A stretch of DNA of 64,000 nt from Ceratodon purpureus (taxonomy: Eukaryota; Streptophyta; Bryopsida; Pseudoditrichales; Ditrichaceae), in NCBI GenBank assembly GCA_014871385.1, contig CM026424.1, positions 1,302,001-1,366,000 of the forward strand. The letters are read 5' to 3'. Each line of letters starts with the position of its first letter. Positions within the stretch are counted from its first letter, which is position 1. The translations under genes and the position numbers were made by a program. A model generated the notes under the pieces. It did not search any database. It saw only the letters and a program-made list of their open reading frames with translations, and was not told the origin of the DNA. Of this stretch, positions 36,831 through 48,100 are shown piece after piece.

Positions 36831-37186
36831 ACAGAGTTCACACATAACCAGTGGGCGGTGGAACAAAATCCTGAACCTATCGTACCCAACTTCCTCCGAC
36901 GACCAATCCACCATTGAATAGATACCGAATACCGTACTCTAGGCGCCTGACTAAGGTATGTTTTTCCAGCTTCCTCAGTTCATGCTCCCCGACTCCCAAA
37001 GTCTCGACCTTCATGGAATCACGGATCAGCGACCACCTAATCGACACGTGCAACTTCACAAGAAGTAAGAAAATCCGACCAGTTAAAAAGCGAGTGATCC
37101 AGCCAAGGCCATCAAGATGAAGTTAAATTGTCTACAGGAATCGTTGGCGAAATTGTTCTATGAGCTTGAGAACCAGCCCAGTTGGG
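36831..37186. other. Diverged upstream DNA of the second peroxidase
   Basis: This stretch is collinear with, but strongly diverged from, about 31,600-32,278. It is the older-looking part of the duplication and contrasts with the near-identical coding regions. Confidence 0.45.
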
Positions 37187-37322
37187 ATAAGCGCCGGTGT
37201 TAAGCAGGACAGAACTTGCAAGCGACGCTCCTGTGGCAGGGCCCCACCATCGTCGGAAACAGCCTCGATCCGGTTCCGTAAGGTTGAAAGTACACGGACC
37301 TGTGGACTTCTGCATGGCGGGT
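37187..37322 (+). promoter_or_regulatory. Conserved upstream block shared by both peroxidase genes, copy 2
   Basis: Partner of 32279-32421. The two differ by a handful of substitutions and a short deletion near the beginning, and lie at essentially the same distance from the start codon. Confidence 0.45.
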
Positions 37323-37579
37323 GACCACTGGCGCGTTCGATGTATCGGCCCCTCCAGATCCCATCCCTGCCACCACACAACAGCCGCAATATGAGTATTC
37401 TAGTAACCACAAGCCAGGGCCATGTCAAACACAGCAGACGACGTCCCTTTGCTTATTCAAATCCAAAATAACCAAGGGAGAAAAACTCAATCCTGACTGG
37501 CTGATGAACCCCTGCGCCTTAGACTAAATAACTCACCGTTGACCATCTACGGAAGGGCAGCCAAGCCTGAGCACGCACA

Positions 37580-37584
37580 TATAA
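37580..37584 (+). promoter_or_regulatory. TATA box of peroxidase gene 2
   Basis: The core CACATATAAGACTCGC is identical to that of copy 1 and also lies 210 bp before the ATG. Confidence 0.55.
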
Positions 37585-37789
37585 GACTCGCTGCGATGCT
37601 CCATCCTCACACAGCTTCACAACATCCCCCTGATCCAACAAGCCGGCCGCGATACTACAGCTCTTCACAAGGTCGACTTGAACTTGGTCTCACACATCAC
37701 AACGTTCCCAGCTCCACTTCGCAGGCCTGCTTCTAAGGTGCTCGCCCATCGGGGATTCAATATTCATACTGAACTTCAGGAGCGCGAAT

Positions 37790-38791
37790 ATGGCCTCGGC
37801 TAAGTACCCCACATCGAGAGCGGCGCTCTGGTCGCTGCTCATCGCCCTCGTCCTCGGTGTGAGCTCCCTCACCGCGCCAGCGGCCGCCACCCGCACTGGC
37901 GCCACAGCCGGGCTCAGCTGCGGGTTCTACCGCCACTCCTGCCCCGATGCCGAGAACATCGTCTACAACTCCATGCAGCAGTCCTACAATCAGAACAAGG
38001 TGGTGGCGCCCGGAGTCCTCCGCATTGCCTTCCACGACTGCTTCGTCCGCGGCTGCGACGCCTCCGTCCTCCTGCTCGGACCCGACACGGAGCGATCGGC
38101 CCTCTTCAACAAGGGACTCCAGGCGGCCGCCTTCGATGCTCTTGACGCGGCCAAGATCGCCGTGGACAAGGCCTGCCCAGGCGTCGTCTCCGCCGCCGAC
38201 GTCATCCAATTCGCAGCCCGCGACTCTGTGAAACTCGCCGGGGGCCTGGGGTGGGACGTGCCCGCCGGCCGCCGCGACGGCAGAGTGTCGCGCATCGAAG
38301 AGGCCTCCACCCCGAACCTGCCCACCCCGAACATGACGGTGCCGGACCTGCTGGAGGTGTTCGCGAGGAAGGGCCTGAGCGCGAACGACCTGGTGGTGCT
38401 GTCGGGCGCGCACACCATCGGCCACGCCCCCTGCCTGACATTCGACAACCGCCTGCAGACGTCGCCCGTGGATCCCACTCTGGCGCCCAGCTTCGCGGCG
38501 CAGCTGAAGAAGCAGTGCCCCGCGCCCAACAATGGGGCCACCCAGGTGGACCTGGACTCCACCGCGATGACGTTCGACCCTCAATACTACAAGGACATCG
38601 CGCGCGGCAGGGGCCTGCTCACGTCGGACCAGAGCTTGCTCGCGGACGGGCGCACCAAGCGCGCCGTGTACTCAAACCGGGGCACGGAGTTCTACACCAA
38701 CTTCGGCAAGGCGATGGTGACCATGAGCAAGATCGAGGTGCTGACAGGAAGCGCCGGCGAAATCCGCCGCCACATTGCGTACGTCAATTAG
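37790..38791 (+). CDS. Class III secretory peroxidase, copy 2
   Basis: This encodes the same 333-residue protein as the gene 4911 bp upstream. I see three nucleotide differences in the coding region (at 38392, 38746 and in the Ile codon near 38776), all silent. About 160 bp of 5' leader is also identical, from about 37,632. Similarity falls off sharply at the stop codon and is weaker upstream of the leader, so the coding regions have been kept alike or were homogenised recently. Active-site residues, the missing disulfide pair, intronless structure and GC-richness are as in copy 1. Confidence 0.95.
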   Translation: MASAKYPTSRAALWSLLIALVLGVSSLTAPAAATRTGATAGLSCGFYRHSCPDAENIVYNSMQQSYNQNKVVAPGVLRIAFHDCFVRGCDASVLLLGPDTERSALFNKGLQAAAFDALDAAKIAVDKACPGVVSAADVIQFAARDSVKLAGGLGWDVPAGRRDGRVSRIEEASTPNLPTPNMTVPDLLEVFARKGLSANDLVVLSGAHTIGHAPCLTFDNRLQTSPVDPTLAPSFAAQLKKQCPAPNNGATQVDLDSTAMTFDPQYYKDIARGRGLLTSDQSLLADGRTKRAVYSNRGTEFYTNFGKAMVTMSKIEVLTGSAGEIRRHIAYVN

Positions 38792-39987
38792 GTGGCGAGT
38801 AGATTTGTAGGTTAGGAGTAGGAACAATTCTTTTGGTTACGGATCATGAATGGCAATGTATGTTTGTGGTTCGGGGCACCACCCAGCTTTCAAGAAATAA
38901 ATGGCGACGAATGATCGCTTGATGTGTAAGATTTTGGAATGTTAAATTTTGCTCACCCAATATGTGGTGTTTAAGTTGTCGGCTGAGAAATCCAGAAAGA
39001 GACTCCTGAACATCAAATCGTGTAGTTGACCTTCAGTCCCCTGCTGGTCGACCTTTTTGGCATGCATTTGAAATATTGTGTTTTAATGAGTTTATTTTGG
39101 TTTTTTTTATGTTATTATGTTAATGAGTTGTTATCGGGAGGTTTGGCTACAGTAGCTAGCCTCTTACTCATCTTCTTGCCCAGTACGCCGCTTGCTAGAA
39201 TATACGTCATGATCTTTAAGGTCCTCTAGTTATTTAGTGCTAAATCTTACATATGCAACGCATGACTCTATTGGAAGTGCTCGATCGGCAGATAGTTCCA
39301 TTCTGAACTTCTGCCTTTGTGTCTTCCAAAGTCCTCGGACCATGAATGTCCATTGTTCCATTACTGTAAGAATGAAGAGGTCTTAGCAATAAGGAGACCC
39401 CGTTGTTGCCAAATGCAACCTATCGAATCAAGCTCCCTGAAATTCCAAGCAACTTTCACGATCGCCACCATTTTTCAAAAATCTGGGAGAGATTTTTGCG
39501 TTTCCAGCTGGCCGAGTATGTAGCGGAGGCAAGCTGAGCATCGGAGTGAATGGTAAGGGAATGGTACGTGCACTGGGTTTTTGAACAGTATTTCAATGTT
39601 GAATCTTGATGACCCAGTCGATGATGAGGTATGTGTTTCATGGATTGTACGACGTACTCTGCAAGCCAGTGTGGCAACTCTTAAATTGTTATATTAAATT
39701 GTTGTGTAACAGCTTCTTCCTTGGCAAGGGACTTATCACAAGACCGTCAGTTCTTGAATTGACTTGTTAACAGTCTTTCTGTATCATCCACAATTTTATA
39801 AGACGCCCGAATTGAAGAAAATTTCTAAAAATTGATAATTTAAACATTCATGACATGATCCAAAGACACACTTCGAGCCTAATCTCCTGGTTCCATAGTT
39901 CTCAATGTTGGGAAATTAGAATAAATTAGTAAAAATGTATAAAAGTTTACTTTAGAATTTCCTACCTTTCAAGAGTGTTATATCATA
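38792..39987. other. 3' flank of peroxidase 2 and intergenic DNA
   Basis: An AATAAA-type sequence (AAGAAATAAATGG, near 38,893) is a plausible polyadenylation signal for the peroxidase. No other gene was recognised. Confidence 0.4.
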
Positions 39988-40144
39988 CTCCCTCCGTCTC
40001 ACTAAAAGAGCATGGTTTGGTAAAATAATCCGTCTCAAAAAAAGAGAGTGGTTTCTAAATTTGGCCAACTTGTTTCTAAATTTAGAACTCTCTTTAAATC
40101 TGCTATTATTAGCAAACCATGCTCTTTTAGTGAGACGGAGGGAG
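39988..40144. mobile_element. Stowaway-type MITE
   Basis: The 157-bp element begins CTCCCTCCGTCTCACTAAAA and ends with the reverse complement of the same, and the inverted repeat extends through AGAGCATGGTTTG. It is flanked on both sides by TA (39986-39987 and 40145-40146). CTCCCTCCGT ends and TA duplication define Stowaway MITEs, non-autonomous relatives of Tc1/mariner. There is no coding capacity, and the fold-back is nearly perfect over at least 30 bp, suggesting a fairly young insertion. Confidence 0.92.
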
Positions 40145-40362
40145 TACTTCTTTCCACTTCATCTAATCCAAAATCCCAAATTGGATTTAAAAGAACTAGA
40201 AGCAAGAATAACTAAAATTTCTAGAGAGTCTAGCCCACACTTAGGACCATTCACTGGAGACTTGGCATTTTCATGTTTCTGATTTTCAAATATTTTCTCC
40301 TCCATCCAAAGCTTAGATTTGCCATTTGGTTATCAAGAAAAATGGTTTTCAAGACATTTTTG

Positions 40363-41015
40363 CTTGAATGTACAAACAATTTTATCTATTTATTTTGACA
40401 TAGTTAATTAGAGCTAGAATTTGAACCCTGCTTTTGTCTAAGTATTTAGTTGATTATTAAAACAAAATTAAAATGGGATAAATCATGAGCGCTGCAAGGA
40501 ATATCATTTTATGATACAACACACTACCAACAAAAGACTTGAGCTTGCCTAAGCCATAAAACTTGACTCCAAAAGTATTATAAACTTTCTAGCAAAACTG
40601 CAATCGCGACCTGTGAGCCGGTTTGGATGCTCAAATTTGTAGAGGAAAAATTTAATAGAGGCGGAGGGACGAAATGTCGAACCATTTAGAAGCTGATACT
40701 CTGCCTTTATCAGAGCCAGGTTTCGATCCTGGGACCTGTGGGTTATGGGCCCACCACGCTTCCGCTGCGCCACTCTGATGGTGACATGTCAGCTATAAGA
40801 AGGAATATTCCTACCTGATAATTTCAGTAAAAATAAAAACACAATTTTCTCTAACCTTTGGTGTAATTTTGTTGTAAAAATAAAAATGCAATTTTCTCAA
40901 ATTGGTTTTTTTTAAAGGAAACTCATTTTTCTTTTATGGTAGCATTGCTTATTAGAAGCAGTGCTAGAATGGCCTTCCATTCACAAATTTTTGGAGGAAA
41001 TAGTATTGAATATAG
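40363..41015 (+). repeat. Left arm of a 653-bp inverted repeat carrying tRNA-iMet
   Basis: The arm runs from CTTGAATGTACAAACAATTTT to TAGTATTGAATATAG. Its reverse complement is found at 43770-44422 with the same length. The one difference I noticed is GGAGG here against GGTGG in the partner. The arms are separated by 2754 bp. The tRNA gene lies on the minus strand of this arm. Confidence 0.92.
40708..40779 (-). tRNA. Initiator tRNA-Met (CAT), left copy
   Basis: The 72-nt sequence matches the plant initiator tRNA-Met. It has the acceptor stem ATCAGAG / CTCTGAT with discriminator A, A-box region GTGGCGCAGCGGAAG, anticodon loop GGGCCCATAACCC with CAT, and the T-arm with GGATCGAAACC, which is characteristic of eukaryotic initiators in place of the usual TTC. 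No intron. No run of four or more T lies close downstream; the first is about 55 bp away, beyond the usual Pol III stop distance. Confidence 0.95.
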
Positions 41016-43769
41016 CCCGGAAGAACATTCCACGTAGAATAAAGTTGAATAGTTGACTTCCAATTAAAGGCCATCTTTCATATGCACGAAAACTATAACA
41101 TTAAAGAATTGTACGCTATTAGACAATTTGGGGTAAAACTTGTTTTGTATAAAGTCGCAAATCATCGCGCTTTGAATTCAAAATTTACAAGGCAAAGGCT
41201 TTTATGTGCTTTTTAGGGACAAGAAACTACAAACACTTTCAAAAGTATCAACTTCATAGAAGACACATCTTTTGAAAGCATGTGCTCAAATGCATATGGT
41301 TGCAAGATCACAATTAATATAATTTGAAGATATTGAAATAAAGTTGACATTTTTTCTCTAGATGACAAATTTGGAGGCTTAATCATGATAAAATTGTAAG
41401 CTACTGAAACATGAAGCCTTACATAGACATCTTCTCAAATTTGATGTTGAGACACTTTCTGACTCAGGGAATTCAAGCACCTTATCAAGAATTGGTTCAC
41501 GTGGAACAATGGAGAGGTTGGACAAGAACACATAGCAACTAGAATTGACAGAATCTACGTCCATGCCTTAATCCAAGACCTTGGGGGCTAAGTTGGAATA
41601 CTAGCATTCTTTAGTCAACTCTCGGACCATATCTCTCATATACTTAAAATCAACATGCAATCAACCAAAGCTCCCAGATTCCAAGTTTTCAACAAACACC
41701 TACTACAAACCATAGAAGGGAGAAATCTAATCAAAGATGCTTGGACAAACATATTAAGATCCATCAAAGCAACTAGTGACGCCTATAGCTACAGAACCAA
41801 GAGATTTTGGCAACAAACACAAGACCAAGAAAATGATAAATGTTAAAAGTCAAAATCAACCTACAAAATGACTGGGGCAATGAAAAATAAAGGAAAAAAT
41901 ATTCCACTACACAAGCCAAACTCCTTGAGGTAAAGCAAAAGAGACTAATCCAAGAAACCAACAAGCTGGTGTAAAATGGACTAGAGTTGGGGATCACCGC
42001 AGCAAACAATTTTCCACCTACCACCAAAAAACAAGTCAACATCAAAAAGCAAGGAACTCATCAAAGAATGTATAGTGCTCCGATTCCAAAAATATTTCCA
42101 CTAATTTCTACACTAACTTGTATACAAGAGACATTCAAGTTGAATCTAGCACAAACACAAAAAGAGTGCCTGCAAAGCGTTTCTAAGCCGATGACATAAT
42201 GCAAAACGAGGTCGTCTTCTAACCAATATCACTACTAGGGGAACTACTCAACACCGTCAAAGACTTATCAAGTAACAAAGCACCAAATAAGGACGTCATT
42301 CCCTCTAAATTTTTCTAAGTTCTAGGAGATGTGGTAGAACAATACTTTCTAGAGTTGACAAAAGGATCCTCTAGGCAAAAACTCTTCATGGAATACCTAA
42401 ATATAGAAAAAATAGTTATTATTTCTTAAAAAATAAACTCTCACTCCTCACAAACTTTAGGCCAATCACCCTATTTAGCTTGGTGTACAAAATGGTAACC
42501 AAACTTTAGCCAACCAGATGAAATCATTTTTTAGAGACTCAATACTTCTGTCCCAAAGAGGTCTCGTTCCGGAGGGATATATCTTTGACAACATGTACCT
42601 AGCCAAAGGAATCATGGAATTGAAAACCAAAGTGAACAACAAATCATACTACTATTGATTGATTCAAAAAAGCCTATGCCAGAGTATCGTGGATCTTTTT
42701 TGAACTAACCATAAGGCGTATGGGATTTGGGGCTTAATGGATAGCAATGACGCTCAATAGATAGCAATGACAATGGAGTTGTACAACGAACCAACAACAG
42801 TAATAGCGGTAAATGGAATAGAACGACAAAAATTCAAACTATAAGAGATTAGAAAGAAGCATTTTAGGTCATTGTGGGGTTTGGAATTCAATGACTTGTG
42901 TGCTAGTGTGTTTGCGGTAGAGGTTCGTGTGGGCGTTCTATGGTGCAAGGCTCTGGAGTTTTTTTGTTTGCGAAGCCGCTTTGATAGGTCTTTCTTTTAT
43001 TGGTGTTTTTCTGTCACTATTAGGAACAATTGTGGAGCTCTCATAGCACAATTTCAAGTCGGGTGCGTAATTTGGTTATCGAATCTGCATTTTGCATTGG
43101 GGTCGCGACTTAATTCTGCTAGAGAAGTGTATATAATCTATAAAATTCTGCAAAAGCAATTCTTCTAGGGTTTCAAATAGGGTGTGCAACGTATTGCTTA
43201 ACCAAGAGTGACCGTGTAAACGAGATATATTACATATCAAAATTTTGTTGACACCTAATCATGATATGTTATTTTCTAATTGATTATTTTTTCCTAGAAT
43301 GCGAATTAGATAAGCCTCCAAATGCCGTTTGTTTGTGACCTATCATATTATTTTCATTATGTCTATCGGATTCATCATGTTTTGATGAAGAGACCTAGAC
43401 TTATGGTTGTTGGAGAGTAGGTGATGTTATGGAATTAGCTGGGAGCGAGAGACCTCTCCAACGAGGTTACGAAAGGTTTTGAAGTTTGACGCAGATGGAA
43501 ATTGGAATTGGCCCTAGCGATGCCATGCTCATTGTTCAAGAATCTCGATTGGAGTTATCAAACCTCCTCTCTCATGGCAAGGATAGTGAGAGCACATTCA
43601 TTTCCATGAAAAAACCACGGCATGGAACAAAACGCATTTAAGATTGGGCAAAAAATTTGAGTTCTTCTTTTTTGGTAAGTTTTTTAATTCAGTACTCCAG
43701 TTCCTACCCTTCGTGACGCATGCTCCTGTAGAAGGTTGCATGTGTACACAAACAACCCTACATTCAATA
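41016..43769. other. Spacer of the tRNA inverted repeat
   Basis: The 2754-bp spacer contains the decayed LINE at about 41,640-42,840 and about 900 bp of further DNA without recognisable genes. Confidence 0.6.
41640..42840 (+). pseudogene. Decayed LINE (non-LTR retrotransposon) reverse-transcriptase region
   Basis: Translated fragments in changing frames follow the order of plant LINE reverse transcriptases: LSSNKAPNKDVIPSKFF near 42,260, NFRPITLFSLVYKMVTK from 42,453, SQRG then FDNMYLAKGIMELK near 42,550-42,640, and FKKAYARVSWIFFELTIRRMGFG near 42,665-42,733. The last corresponds to the family's FKKAYDRVSW motif with the Asp changed to Ala. Many stops and frame changes break the frame, and the endonuclease and C-terminal parts are not evident. 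It is an inactive relic lying between the two tRNA-bearing arms. Confidence 0.75.
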
Positions 43770-44422
43770 CTATATTCAATACTATTTCCACCAAAAATTT
43801 GTGAATGGAAGGCCATTCTAGCACTGCTTCTAATAAGCAATGCTACCATAAAAGAAAAATGAGTTTCCTTTAAAAAAAACCAATTTGAGAAAATTGCATT
43901 TTTATTTTTACAACAAAATTACACCAAAGGTTAGAGAAAATTGTGTTTTTATTTTTACTGAAATTATCAGGTAGGAATATTCCTTCTTATAGCTGACATG
44001 TCACCATCAGAGTGGCGCAGCGGAAGCGTGGTGGGCCCATAACCCACAGGTCCCAGGATCGAAACCTGGCTCTGATAAAGGCAGAGTATCAGCTTCTAAA
44101 TGGTTCGACATTTCGTCCCTCCGCCTCTATTAAATTTTTCCTCTACAAATTTGAGCATCCAAACCGGCTCACAGGTCGCGATTGCAGTTTTGCTAGAAAG
44201 TTTATAATACTTTTGGAGTCAAGTTTTATGGCTTAGGCAAGCTCAAGTCTTTTGTTGGTAGTGTGTTGTATCATAAAATGATATTCCTTGCAGCGCTCAT
44301 GATTTATCCCATTTTAATTTTGTTTTAATAATCAACTAAATACTTAGACAAAAGCAGGGTTCAAATTCTAGCTCTAATTAACTATGTCAAAATAAATAGA
44401 TAAAATTGTTTGTACATTCAAG
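43770..44422 (-). repeat. Right arm of the 653-bp inverted repeat carrying tRNA-iMet
   Basis: Reverse complement of 40363-41015 along its whole length. The last matching bases on the outer side are CATTCAAG (44415-44422), after which the two flanks differ at once. The inner edge is at 43770. Confidence 0.92.
44006..44077 (+). tRNA. Initiator tRNA-Met (CAT), right copy
   Basis: Identical to the copy at 40708-40779, on the opposite strand, so the two genes are divergent in the palindrome and point away from the spacer. All stems pair and the CAT anticodon and GGATCGAAACC T-arm are intact. Both copies could be functional. Confidence 0.95.
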
Positions 44423-45159
44423 GGGGGAAGCATGATAAAGTGTACAAGAAAGTGACATTTGTGACCAAAATTCAGTGAAATAAAAGTGCCAAGTTTGGGG
44501 AGGTTTGGGGACTTTGGGAACGTGGGGGCTGTTCAACTGCCAAATAACGCCAAGGGGTTTGGGGTGACACTTGTTCAAGGATATTGAAGTCGACACAGTG
44601 TCCGAGTGAGCCATCTTCATTGAGTCGGCTCTCGGAAAGGAGTGTCGTCAATGCTACGCAGCCGTTTCAGGGCGATGGTGAATCCGAGTGACATTGCCAA
44701 GGATCAGGCTAGCTATGCATGCAGGTGCGCAGCATACACCATTGATGCGGTAGGGGTCTAGGGGCAGGATTTGAAATAGGATGCAGGTCGTAGGAATGGG
44801 AGTTTGTAGTAGGTGCACACTTCACTGTCCGAGCACTTTGGAAATGCTTCTGCACTGGGGCGCCATGAAACTTGTATCGAGAGAGGTTCTGTGTCGAGAG
44901 AGGTCGCTGGCAAGGCTTGGGAGGCATGCAGTGAATTTCTTGTTTGTAGTGTTTTGCGAATTAGGGGCGTGGATATTGCAGCGCAGAGAAAACTTGCAGC
45001 ATCAGTTCGTCGTCGTCTCGGTTTCTATCTAATCGTTCCACAGTAGGGTTTAGGTTTAGGGTGCGCGATTGGGTTTTCTCTCACTCCGGAGTGATTTGGG
45101 TTTGCGCATGCTTCGGCAAACCTTGCCTTTGAGCAACGGTAGCTGTGGTGTGGTGAAAC
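44423..45159. other. 5' region of the coiled-coil / zinc-ligand gene
   Basis: No gene was recognised. GTAGGGTTTAGGTTTAGGG at 45,042-45,060 resembles a telo-box-like motif about 110 bp before the ATG at 45160. Confidence 0.35.
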
Positions 45160-48100
45160 ATGTCGGCAGGAGCGAAGCGCGAGATGGCTGATGCGATCCC
45201 CAAGAGTGAACCTGACCTAAAGAGGAAAGATGTTGAGAGAAGGAAGTTTGCCACGGCATTGTCTCAACGATGTAAGTGGTCTGTGCAGGAATTTGCGGAG
45301 AAGCTGCAGTATGAAGATGCGGGGATTTGCGGCAAAACAGAGTGCGGGACGGCTCACATCTCGGAAGCCCACTTGAAGCGTGTCTTCCCCAATAAAGGTG
45401 GCAGTGGAATCCGGGTGGAAGCAAACGAGTATATCTCTGAAGATGAGTGCGTTTCGGTGTGGAAGCTTTACCTGGCTATGTACAACCATCCACCGCCGAA
45501 TAAAGAGTATGCCAAGTTTTTTTTAAGGAGCTGGTTGGCGGAACGAGAAGGGAAGGTGAAAATTAATTGGGCGAAGTTTGCCTATGACATCAGCCGGAAG
45601 CAGTACGCTTCCTGGGAGAAGGATGGGAGAGTTGAGGAGGCTCTGAATTCGAAGTGGGATGAGCTCCAAGGGCTTCTGGTATCAGACACTGCTGGGCAAG
45701 GAGTGCCGCACTGGGAACGGAGGCAAATCGGAGCAACTTGCGATCCTCTTCGGTTTACGGCAGAGCAGACGACCAACGTTGTAAACATGTTAAAGATCGC
45801 AGAGGTAGATGGCTGCGGGATCGGTCCAAAGCTGTAAGTCAAATGATTGCACTAAACTCCAAGAAGTTGCTTCTTTTGTTATGGCCTGTGATCACGACTT
45901 CCGGTGTGTGTTCCGGAATTCTTATAAAATGTTGTGTCATTGTCACGGTCCGGAGGTAGTCCATCTTGTGGTCCTCTGCTGCGATGCTAAAAAATAAATG
46001 TACCAAAAAAAATGTACCATGAGATGAATGTGGATTCGCAGTGTGTGCATGGGCAGTCAGAGTCCTATCTGGGATTGTGTACAACATGGTGTTACGCTCT
46101 TGCGATGGGTCATTTAAGAGAGGATTATGTAGGTACTTAAGATCCTCTATTGTGCTGGTTGTAATTTTATTCAGTTGATTTTAAAAATTCCTTGTAATTA
46201 AAAGTCTATTTTGTCTGATCTTCAAGTAAGTCGAATTGACTAAGTCGTCCTGATGTTGCTGAGTGAAACTTGGATGCCACTTGAAGTCAGCCCTCACGGA
46301 ATTGCGGTGACGGCACAAGGCCCTTCCTTGCGGTAATGCGATTTTTATTTCATGTGCTGGGGTCTCGTCTTCGTGCCAGCGTGGGTAGTTGGAGAGCGAG
46401 GTTTACGCTTGAAATCCTTGGGCTGGGTTCTTTATTTTTGTCCCTAATTATTCAGTAGTGAATTAGAGGATGCTCTCCATTCTTCATTTTTTATTGTGCT
46501 ATGCTTTGTGTGAGTTGCTGACTCCAAATAGACACACCGTATGGGATCATGAAAGGTGATGTTCCGGTGTTAAAGTTTCCTGAGCACTCAGTTTTGATCT
46601 TATCAGCAGCTCGCCTGTTGTGTTTATAACCCGGATAGTAAGAAGATGATAGTTAACTTCGTTTTTTTGTTATTGTTTCCCCTTGTTTTGCCCCCTCAGT
46701 GAGCTTATCTTGCGTAAAGTACACTAGCGTGTGTGGGATGTCTTTTCAAGAGTTTTTGTACAGACGGTGCATGGGGGTAGGTACTAGCAGCGTACTCTGA
46801 AAATGGCTGAATGAAGCGCTGCCAACTTTCTCATCATGACACATGATCGTAGATCAGTAATTTAATTTGACTTCATCCAGCTTCTACAGTTAGGAGTGCA
46901 CATGGATTATATATATGTTGTAGCTACAGAGTGCTAGATGAGTAGATGATAGCCCTGAATGCATCCGATCCGTATGTCAACCCCATGAAAGGTACGTCGA
47001 CTGAGATTGATGTTGGGACTGAGCACTTTGTGGGTGAGTTTGTTGCAGTTACCACTGTATTTTTTTTTCCATTTTAATCCTTTCTAAATTGTGCACCATC
47101 GCCTTTAGTTTCTGGTGAGAATGACGACGCTTTGTCACCTCATTAGAGTAAACAGCACGGCTCATCATCTCACATGTTTAGTGAGCTCAGCCGTCTCCTA
47201 ACAACATCAGTTGATTCAGCAGTTGTAGAGATGATACAATTGCCATATAAGTCTTGAAATAATTTCCCCCTCCGTGGTTAATTTTTTTCATGATTTATGG
47301 ATGCCTTTAGTTATGACTTAGTAGGTGCAGTAGAGCTCATTTTCCGTGGAGATCGTGTTGAGGGTTTCATGACTGGTTTTCAAACACATGTGCTCTTGTT
47401 TGAGTTGTTGTAGTCGTTTGTGGTGGTTTGAAATTATCGTCTCAATGTCTTACGTAGTTGAGTGTATCTGATTCGTTATTTACAGTGCAGTATATCAATT
47501 GAATCATGTGTACATGGCTCACTCTTAGAACAGAGAATTTATCGACTTTATTCCATTAGATATGTGTATTTCTTGTACTGTTGGTTCCCTGCTCTGGAGT
47601 TGCGATGGGGTTCGAATATTCCATTCATGGTTTTTGGAATATATGAGATATATTTTAGTCGTGGTTTCGAGCATAAATGTCTACAGTGTCAGCCCTAGTG
47701 ACTACAGTACAAGCTGGCTGGATTATTTTTAGTAGTATCACTTCTCTCATGAAGTTGTAGCAATTCCTGGAAGAACCAGTGATTGATTTATATTGTAAAC
47801 TTCCAGATAAATTGTTGTCGCTGTGCCGCAATTTCCTGTGCACTGTATTGTGCTTTGCATTCTGCATTGGTATCAGGGTTATTAACAAGTACATTGAGGT
47901 CTTCAATATAGGTCGTGCTGCTGTTATTATTGAGGAGTTATCTTTTCTAACCGCCTCATAGCATCCATCTAGTTGTTGGCATCTGCGGTACTGTGAGGCA
48001 TATTGACTGCATTCAGAGCTAACCAGACCCATCTTTGCTCGTGTTGTGCAGAGCCGTCTTAGAACATAGACGCAAGGAACTGCAGCAGCAGTGCAAAGCA

